A DNA stretch of 56,755 bases from assembly GCA_016931055.1 (NCBI GenBank), contig JAFGFL010000063.1, forward strand, positions 1-56,755, in the 5' to 3' direction. The DNA is from Candidatus Omnitrophota bacterium (GTDB lineage Bacteria > Omnitrophota > Gorgyraeia > Zapsychrales > Zapsychraceae). Position numbers and translations under genes: made by a program. Shown in pieces: positions 1 to 10,400 of this stretch (position 1 is the first letter of the stretch; every line of letters begins with the position of its first letter). Below the pieces are notes generated by a model. The model did no database searches, had not been told where the DNA came from, and worked only from the letters and a program-made list of their open reading frames with translations.

Positions 1-1
1 T

Positions 2-3000
2 GTCAAATGGCAGACCAGCGGTATTGAAGGGGTGACGGATGTGGGGGTGTATTACGACAATGGGTCAGGCGGGGGATTTGTGGAGATTCAGCCCGGGGTG
101 AACAAGGGATTCGTAGCCGGGCAATATTCCTGGACCGTGCCGGGGGCGGACAATGACCTGCAGAACACGAACAAGATCAAGTTAACCCAAAAGGCGCCGC
201 TGAATGAAGATGACACGGCGGTGATTTCGACGGACGTGTTTAATATCCTGGGCGCGGTCACGGTAACGCAGCCGAATAATACGAATGCATGGTCGGTGAA
301 TACGACAGAGACGATCAAGTTCACGATGAAAGGCGCGCTGCAGACGGTGAACTTCTACTATTCGGCGACAGGCGATGCGCCATGGGGAAGCGCGTTAAAC
401 GGCGGGACAGCGGTGACCATATCGAGCTTGCCTGAAAGCGAAGGGGAATACTCATGGAAGTGGTATATTGCGCCTAATAAGCCGTTAACCGTTGGCAAGG
501 CGGGCAAGATCAGGATAGCGGTGGTGAGCCCGGCGGCGCAGGCGCTGGAGGGCATTGAAGGGATCCAGGAGGACGCGTTCCAGCTGAAGGGTTCAATCAC
601 CGATGTCAAATTAAAGGATGATGTGACGACGATGGTGGTGGGGGATCCGATATGGATCCAATGGACGCCGAGCCCGACCTTGTCGTTATACAAGATCTAT
701 TATAAGAAAGACGCGAATCCGTACACGGTCATTCCTGCGACATCGGGAGGCATAGGGGGGTCCGATGCGGGCGATGGTGTCAGGCAATGGCAATGGAACC
801 CGGTGATTGATATCATCTCCAATAATGTCCTGATCAAGGTTGAGGACCATTATAACGACAATGTGTCAGGGGCATCTGGAGTGAAAGTCGTTAAAGGCAA
901 GTTGACTGTCGACGCCCCGAACACAACGACCGCTTACTACATAGGAGATACGGTTCCGATCCGATGGAACAGGACAGGAAGTATCGGGACCTTAACGATC
1001 GAATATTCGCCCAAAGGAGATTTTTCAGACACACAAACGATTGCCGCGAGCGGCGTTTCCTCTGGGGTTGACGGGATCAATACGTATCCGGTGGCATGGT
1101 TTGCTCCTAATAAAGTTTCGGAAGCCTACAGGATAAGGATCCGTAATAATCATATCATTAACAATCCTCCGCCGGGAACAGAATTAAGCGATGATTCGGA
1201 TGACACGTTCGGCGTCCGCCCGAAATTCAATTCCATTTCTTCGCCCACAGGCACAAGCAAATGGTTTGTCGGCGATACGTTCCGTGTCATTACATGGTCA
1301 ACGACAAGCGGGCAAAAGACGGACGGCTCATCTCCCAAAGTCAAGATTGAATATAACATGTCCGGCGGATCCTATGTTTTGGTTGATGACCCGGGTTCAG
1401 GCTCCTTGAACAGCCCGGATGGGACGAATAATTATACTTGGTCTGTTATTCCTAATGTCAAAGACAGCAGCGCCACGATAAAAATCACATATACGGATTA
1501 CGGGGAAAATGTTGTTAAGATCATATCGTCTCCGTTTAAGTTGCATCCGCAGATTGTTGTTGGTGATGTCAGGGATGACCCGAATTATTCATTAAACGGC
1601 ATCGCAGGTTTACAGGCCGGGACATTCTATACGAACATTGTGAAATGGACATACACAGGGACAACGGTTTCTAATGTCAAGATTTATTACGATGACGATG
1701 AATCAGGAACCTTTGCAGGGGTTATCGATGATTCCGGGGACGTAGAGGTAGACGACGGCGCGGCGGGTGTTAATTGGAGTTTATTGAATGCGGTCCATTT
1801 CACGACGAACGCGAAGATTAAAGTTGTCGACAGCGCTGATCCCAATGTGTTTGGCGTTACGCCGATCGGAGAAGTCTTTAAGATCCGCGGGGGATTGACG
1901 TTGACTGCGCCGGTCAATGGAAAGGTATGGATAGCGGAGACGACCCAAAATATCACATGGAACTATAAAGGGACGACAGCGTGGAATATCAATATTTATT
2001 ACGATCCGGACAGCACTTCGTATTCGTGGGGAGACCCCATAGACACGGTTTCCGCGACCAGCGGAAGTTATCCGTGGTTAGTGCCGTATACGGTAACCAA
2101 TAAGGGGGCCATACGCATAGTGGCGCAGAATGATTCTTCCGTCGAAAGTATTGGGACAGATTTTAAGATCATGGCAGCATTTGATATCACGTCCCCGGAG
2201 AAGAACGGGGCAGTTGTGCTGGAGGACGGAAAATATACGATTCATTGGAACACGACGAATGGAAGCGGTATTTCCAGTGTAAGATTGTATTACACGAATA
2301 ACGGAGATCAAACAAGCCCGACATGGATACCGATCATCACCCTGGATGGAAATCCGGGAGAATACGATTGGCCGCCGCCGACGGCCTATAACGATATCAA
2401 GAGCACGAAGCATAAGGTCAGGGTCACGCAGTTCGATCCGTTGAATGAAGACACCACAACTCCCGTTTTGAACATATTAAAGGACAGTGAACTTTACTTT
2501 ACGATAGAAGGGGGACTTGAGTTTACGTCACCAGCGGCCAATCAATCGTGGGGCGTCGGCACGACACACGCGATCACGTTTACGAAGACCGGAGAGATAC
2601 GGGAGGTCAGCGTGGCGTATTCATATAACGGTAATGAAGAAGAGTACGACGACCATATCGTAGGAACGGTTGATACCACCGGAGATGGCCCGTACACATT
2701 TAACTGGTATATCCAGCCGAATACGGTGCTAACAGCAGGATTTGCAGGAAAACTTAGGCTGGAGTCTACCGATCCCACTCCGCCGATTGTCGAGGAATTT
2801 TTGACACCTTCCCTGGAGATCAAAGGAACGGTTGAATTATTAAAACCGGGCGGCACGCTTGACCCGGGAGGCCCGGATCCCGAAGATAAAATTGTATTGC
2901 CGGTCAACGGTACTTATACGATTCAATGGGCTGTCGCTGGCGCTATCAACGCTGTTGATGTCCATTATTCGAAAACGGGCGGTATTGCGGGCGGAGGGAC

Positions 3001-6000
3001 ATATCCGGATGGCAATCTCATTGTCACCAAGAGTGTCATTTCTGGTACGACACATGGCTGGGATGTGCCTGATGCGGTTGGTACGGGGGTACGGATCCGT
3101 GTCCGGGACCACAATAACTACAATGTCTGGGATGAGTCTGATTATAATTTCAGGATTAAAGGGAAACTGACTGTTGATTTGCCGACGGCTACCAATATTA
3201 TCTGGTATGTGGGAGAGACAAACCACACGATTAATTGGACTTCCGAAGGAGGCTTCTCGCCGCTCGATGTTCATTTCTCAACAAATGGCGGGATAGCGGG
3301 CGGTGGAGACTATATTCACCCGACAGATTTTATTGGGGAAGTGGCAAATTGCACGCCCGGCTCGGATAATAAGTGTACTGGTTCGGTATCCTGGAAGCCG
3401 ATCCCGAACAGGATCGGACAACAGGTTAGAGTGCGCATACGCGGCCAGGAATCGGAAAGTGATGTCTGGGATGAATCGAATAATAATTTTAAGATCCTCG
3501 GTAAATTGGATATCACTTCGCCTGAGAGCGCCGAAGACATTTGGCTTGTCGGAGAAACGTTCAGGCAGATTACATGGAACGCAAGCGGTACTATTACGAA
3601 TGTGAAAATAGGATATAAAACGGCTCCGGCCGGAACTTGCATTTATTTCGCGAACAATGACGGCGGCCATAACATAGGCGCTAATACCTATAATTGGACA
3701 GACGGTGTCGCTAATGCAAGGACCGAGACAGCTTATATTTGTATCGCCGACGTCAATTATCCGGGAGAGTTGGAGACTTTAGCCTTCTCTGACGCGCCGT
3801 TTAAAATTCGGCCGAAAGTGACCGTCACTCATCCCCAAGGCGGCGCGCGGCTGGTTGTCGACAGCGATTATATTGAAGGGGAAAATGACAATCTTATCAA
3901 GTGGACAGTCACCGGCACTCAAACCACGCATGTCGAAGTCCGCTATTCTCTAAACGGCGGCAGTGACGGCTACCCGCTAAGCCAACAGATCGCTACCAAT
4001 ATCCCCGTTGCCAATGGAATTGCCGGTATCCCTTGGGACGATATCCCGAATTTCATAAGCAATAATGTGACGCTGAAAGTTTTTGATATACACGCGAATC
4101 TTGTCAGCGGTGTATCGGCGGCTTCCTTTAAGATCGTTGGCGATGTGTTTAATGTCCAGGTCAGAAATCCGACCGATACGGAAGATGTGACAGCATTAAA
4201 ATACGGGCAGAGTTATTTGATCAAGTGGTCGACATCGGGGACCTTTACTCCCGAGGATAAAATCAGTATCAAATATACAATGCATGGGGAAGCTGAACCG
4301 CCGATTACTTATCCGTTAACCGTTATTGCTTCAACGTCAAGAGGGGACGGAAACGGAAGTTATGACTGGCCCAGCGTTCCTCTTCCTCTTTCCAATGATG
4401 CGGCAAACCAAGTGGTTGTGATCAGGGTTGCCGATTACAACGATGCCGCAACATGCGATTATTCAGCTCCTCTTAAGATCCAATCGGTTTTGGATGTGAC
4501 CCAGCCGGAGGACGATTCAATCATCATCGCTTCCGGGACCCAGGATTATCAGATTAAATGGAATGTAACCGGTTGGGAAGTGGGCGACCAGGCGCTTATA
4601 CAATATAAGGTAGGCGCTTGGCCTTGGGTCAATGCCGAAAGCAACTCCTCGCAGCCTTATAGCGTTGTATCTGGACCCAACACGTTCCTTTGGGATGTCC
4701 CAACGACACAAAGCGTCATTTCGAAGAGTGTGAGGGTCAGGGTTGTTGACTATGGCGATCAGTCAAACATCAATGAATCAGATAAGCTCTTTGAGATACG
4801 GGCAGGGTTAACTGTGACCCAGCCGATTGGCTATTCTGCTGGCCCGCCTGTTCACCCGGCGGAAGAATGGTTGGTAGGGGAAACCTATCAAATTAAGTGG
4901 AATCTTGTTGGATATATGGCTACGGTGAAAATGCAGATTTCTGTTGATGGCAGTGAATTTGCCGATATAGATGATGCTGAGAATATAAATGCGAATAGCG
5001 GTAGCACAGGATGGCCTTGGAATATTCCGGACTCCATTTCCACAATGGTAAAAATAAGGATTGTTAATGAAGCAGATCCTGATGTTTATGCCGATTCTCC
5101 CAATTATTTTAATATTATAGGGCAGTTAGACTTCAGCCCGGCATTGCCTGAAAGCGGTGATGAGGTCTGGTTGGTGGGCGAAACAAAAACGATCTATTGG
5201 GTGGCGACAGGGTCCATCCCTGAAGTCAACCTGCAGTATTCAATAGACGGGACGAACTATATCGATATTGATGGGGCGCAAAACCTGGACACTCCTCCGT
5301 TTATTTGGACAGTGGACGACCTGATTGATCCGGATATTAAGATCCGCGCGATCAATTCGGTCCTTGACGGTTCCAAGCCGACCACGCCGGCGGTTTCGGG
5401 GAATATTGAAGTCAAAGGCCAGTTGAAAATTAATTCTCCGACGCTTAATGCCCTTTGGCAAGTAGATAAAACCTATGTGATCCGTTGGACGCCGAAAGGT
5501 ACAATGGACACCGTTAGGCTCGAATATTCTTTTGATGGTTTTGCCAGCGGAAATGAGGATTATGACGTCAAATGGCCGGGGACAGAAAATCCGGCGGATG
5601 ACCTGGATGCCGGGGATGATAATGTCGAGCAGAGCTTTGATTGGGTGATCCCTGATACGATCAGCACGACGGTGACCGTGCGCGTAACGAATAATGACGA
5701 TTCCGATGTTTATGGTGATTCTCAATTAATGAAGATTGTCGGTGCGTTTAAGGTGTTGGCGCCGAATGGCGGCGGCTTCTATCAGGTTGACCGAAACACG
5801 CCTATCCAATGGAAGACGTACGGAACGGTTACCAATGCCCGGCTGCAGTATTCAACAAACTCATTCATCAATGAGCTTCAGGTTACAACGATTACGACGG
5901 TCCCGGCCGGCAGTACCGGAGGTTCTTTCTCCTGGCCGATTCCTCCCGTGGATGATAATGAGGTCAGGGTGAGGGTGCAAGACCCGGATTCTGCCTATGT

Positions 6001-9000
6001 GCCCGCGACACAAACCTGTAACCCGTCCGGATCGCAGACATGTACCATTTCGGATATATCCGATGCGGATTTTGAAATCCGTCCCGAGCTGGAATTCGTT
6101 TCAGCTAATGGGGATTCGCCGGTTACGAGTGTCATCTGGCTGACTGACGAGACCCATCTGATTAAATTCACAAAACACGGTTCTATTTCGACGGTAAAAA
6201 TCGAGTATAAAGTCGGATCAGGCAGTTACGATAATAATTTTGTTAAAGATCCAAGCGGCACGCCGGCTTCAAACGTTTCCGAGAATACATTTGTTTGGAG
6301 AATCCCCATTCCGGCCGAAAAAGGATTGAATAATGTGAAGCTGAGGATAACGGATCTTGATGATTCGAATATTACGGTCGAAAGCTGCGCGTTCACGGTC
6401 CGCGGCGGTTTTACCTGGAATAATCCGTCAACGGCAAATCAGGTCATGTTTGTTACGACAACAGAGCCGGAAATTGTCGCTCCTGAAATTTTAAGCTGGA
6501 CCACCTATGGCTTGATTTCGAATATTGATTTGAAATATTCGACCGGAGGCCTTAATGGCACATACAATTTCATGAAAACCCAGGCGGGTGCGGATGCCGA
6601 GAACATATCAAATTGCACGCCGGTGGAGCCTTCCCTGAATTGCACAGATACGTTCAATTGGGACGTCCCCAATTATGTTTCAAAGAACGTTTATGTGCGA
6701 ATTGTCGATCATACCGACTCAGCTGCCGTCACGACCTTTGGCCCCATCAAAATTGCCGGTAAGCTTTACGTCGATGAGCCGGACAATGACCCTCAGGTGG
6801 AACGCTGGGGAATCGGGACCAGCCAAACGGTCCGCTGGAAGATGGGCGGCACGATTGCTAATCTAAAGATTGAATATTCGCTTGACAATGGAGGATACTG
6901 GCAACCGACCCCTATTGCTGAAACAGTAGCAGGAACCTTATACCAGAAGGCGTGGACAATACCCAGCGACACTCCTACAACCATTCAGGCCATCATTCGA
7001 ATCAGCGATAAAATTACCGATAGCGGAACTCCTCCGGTTGTGTCACCGCAATTTAGGATTGTGGGCAGCTTCAATGTCGCGGTGCCGACCCAGGCCGGCA
7101 GCCCGGCAGGCATTTTGACGGTTGTCGAGAATGGCGAAATTTGGCCGGTTATTCCCAGTGCGACAATCAGCTGGACCACCGCAGGAAACGTTTCTTCGGT
7201 CAATGTTCTTTACTCGAAGACGGGACAAGATGCGGATTGGACGCAAATTAATCCTGTCGGGTCACCTATTTCCGATGGAGGATACGGAGGAAGTCTAAGT
7301 TGGGTTGTTCCTGACGAGATTTCATCCACTATGAGAATCCGTGTCCGTGATAATGGGGACCAGCTTACTTTTAATAATTCCTCTCTTTTCACTGTTCGGG
7401 CAGGCCTGAAGCTGACAGCTCCGGTTGGCGGCGAGAAGTGGGGGGTATCAGGAACTGACCAGTCCTATTTTAAAGATATCAAATGGCAGAGAAATGGCAG
7501 CATGTCTAAGGTTTACCTTGACTATACTATTGGCGGCGGTTACCTTCCGATTAAGAACGCGCAAGGCGGATATGAACATGAAAATGACGGGGCACAGGGG
7601 ATCTTCAGTTGGGAAGTCCCGAATAATCTTTCGCAAACTGTCAAAGTCCGCATCCGGAATGTGACAGGACCGGCGGTTCAATATGAGTCACCTGAAGTTT
7701 TCAAGATTATGGCACGGTTTAAGGTCACGCAGCCGGTTGGAGGTGAAGCGGCGCTTGCTGGCCATCCTTATGCGGTCAACTGGAATTACTGGGGCAATGT
7801 GACGAACGCGAAGATTGACCTGGCGGTGGATGTAACCCCTGCTCCTGCGGCCTGCAGTCCGGAGTATGATTATGACGATCATGTGATTAAGAGCAGCATC
7901 CTTGCCAGCCTCAAGACAACGGGAACATCATGGATTGTCAACAATGATTGGGTCACTCCGTCTGCCTGTGTCCGTATTTACGACTCAACAGATCTTGATA
8001 CGGCAGCCTATTCTCTGGCTCCTTTCGCTCTCCGTGCTAATTTTGAATTTGAGGGAATGACAGAAGGCATGAATATATATCTTGGCGTGCCTTACACGAT
8101 CCGATGGGCCAGGGAAGGGAATATTGCGGAAGCCCGGATCCATTATTCCCCCAGCGCCTTGAGCGGCGGGAATCTCACGAATCCCATATGGGAGATTGAT
8201 GGGAGCCGCGAGGGGGGTTATGTTGATAATGATGAAAATGATTGTTATGCCGGCGGATCTCCTGATCCCTATAAAGGCTGTTTTGTGTGGACGCCTCCCG
8301 ATGTCCTCGACACACAGGATGAGAACTTGCACCTGCGTATCATGGATCCAAATGATGAGGATGGTTTTGTGATTTCACCGGCTTTTAATCTTGTCCCGAA
8401 ATTTACGGTCGTATCGCCGAATGGCAACACCGATGCGGACATGGCGCATCGGACAGACAGGTTGAAGGTCGGGACACCTTATGAGATTACTTGGTACAGT
8501 TCCTCCTCGAGTGATAAGACTCCTTGGGTCAAAATTTACTATTCGATAAACGGGGGCGGATCGTTCCCGGAGGGCAATCTGATTGAGCGAACGCCGAATG
8601 ACGGTCTTTATATATGGGGTGAGGACGCGGGCGGTGTCCCGAACCTTATTTATCCTTCCATGAAGATCCGTATTTTAGACGATTCAGCATCCAACCCTGA
8701 AAACTGTGACAATTCGAGGCCTTGTGATGATTCGGATTATACCTTTAAGATTATTTCCGGTTTCACCTTGAGTGTTCCTAACACGGCGGCAACCTATGAA
8801 GTGGATAATACGATCGCCATTGCTTGGACAAACACGGGATCGCCGGTCAGCAATGTCCAGCTTCTCTATTCTACCAATCCAAATAATGACAATCCTGAGC
8901 TTTGGAGGAATTGGGGGGACTTCTTAAATCCTGTTGTCATTGAGAATTCCATAACAAACAACAGTCCGTATATATCATGGTCTGTTCCTGATGATATCAG

Positions 9001-10400
9001 CACAACAGTCCGTGTCCTGGTGCGCAGTCTGACGGATGACGGTTTTGACATCTCGAATGTGGAATTCAGGATCCGCGGTAAACTTGAAATTACAGCGCCT
9101 ACTTCTGAATCCCGTCTGGAAATCGGTACGACGTATGCGATTCAATGGAAAACGTGGGGCTCAATTCCTTACGTCGATTTATATTACGCGACAGACGGCA
9201 CCCAGGCAAGCCCGACTTGGGTTGAGATTGAACCTGACCTGCGGAATTGCGATCTTCAAGGAAATGACACAACATGCACTTCATCATACGTCTGGACCGT
9301 GGAAAATACACCTACTGCCGTTGCCAAGTTCAAGATCGTCGATTCGAGGGATTCGCAAAGTGATGTTCTGGATACAACAGACCCATTTGATATCATTGGT
9401 AATTTTGATATCGTTACGCCTGATGGCGGGCAAGACTGGCGCGTCAACTCGACCTATGATATTGAATGGACATGGGGCGGGACGATTCCCATCGTCAAAC
9501 TGTTTTATTCGGCTAATTCTGGCCAAGCAGGTTCTTGGGTTGAAATTGATCCTGGAGTAGACAAAAACTATGGCGCAGGCGGGGCCTTCGCAGACGGTAA
9601 AGATGATGGCAACGATCATGCGGACCACCGAATCTATCCATGGCATATCCCCGAAACGATTATGATGTCCACCAATGCGAAGATCAGGATCGAAGACGCA
9701 GACAATCCTACGGTTTATGCTGAATCAGATGGTACGTTCATGGTTCGCGGCGCTTTCCTTGTCACGTCGCCCAACGGGAACGCGGATATTGAACAGGCAG
9801 AACGGTGGGTAACTTATGATCAGAAGACGATCACATGGGATACCCACGGGACGATTGATAATGTGTATTTGTCCTATTCCAGTGACGATTTTAATAACGA
9901 TATTCACTACTTCCCGTGTGAGGATTTTGTAGCGGATGAAGCGGTTGAATCATGCGTCGTTGATACATTATATCGGCCTCTATCGGTGACGGCAAATAAC
10001 GCGACAGACGAGTTTACGGCCGCAGGGCATGGTCTGTCGAATGGGGATAGGGTTAGGATAGGAGGGGCCGCTCTGCCCGTTGGCGTTTCCAATCACATCA
10101 GATACTATATCAAGGATGCGACAGCTGATACGTTCCAGATCACGGCATCAGTGGGAGGGGGTGCTGTTGTATTTGAAACGGATGGCTCGGACGTGACGGC
10201 GCAGGTCGTAACGGCCGATGTGGTGCCGAAAGCAGTATCCAATGCGAATTCCCAATATGATTGGGACATCCCCGATATCGTCATAAAAGATGACGGCGAG
10301 TATAACACTTATAATGCGATACAGATACGCGTGGAGGACGCTAACGACGGTGAAGTCCGTGACGAATCTGATCATCAGTTCAAGATCGATTACTACAAGA
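2..10400 (+). repeat. Tandem array of about 31 Ig-like domain repeats (protein level)
   Basis: Counting the closing F-x-I-like motifs in the translation gives about 31 units, averaging about 111 residues. The units are well diverged in sequence and hardly repetitive at DNA level, which indicates an old array rather than recent expansion. The first roughly 900 bases use noticeably more G/C-ending codons than the rest, so the upstream part may have a different history. Confidence 0.8.
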
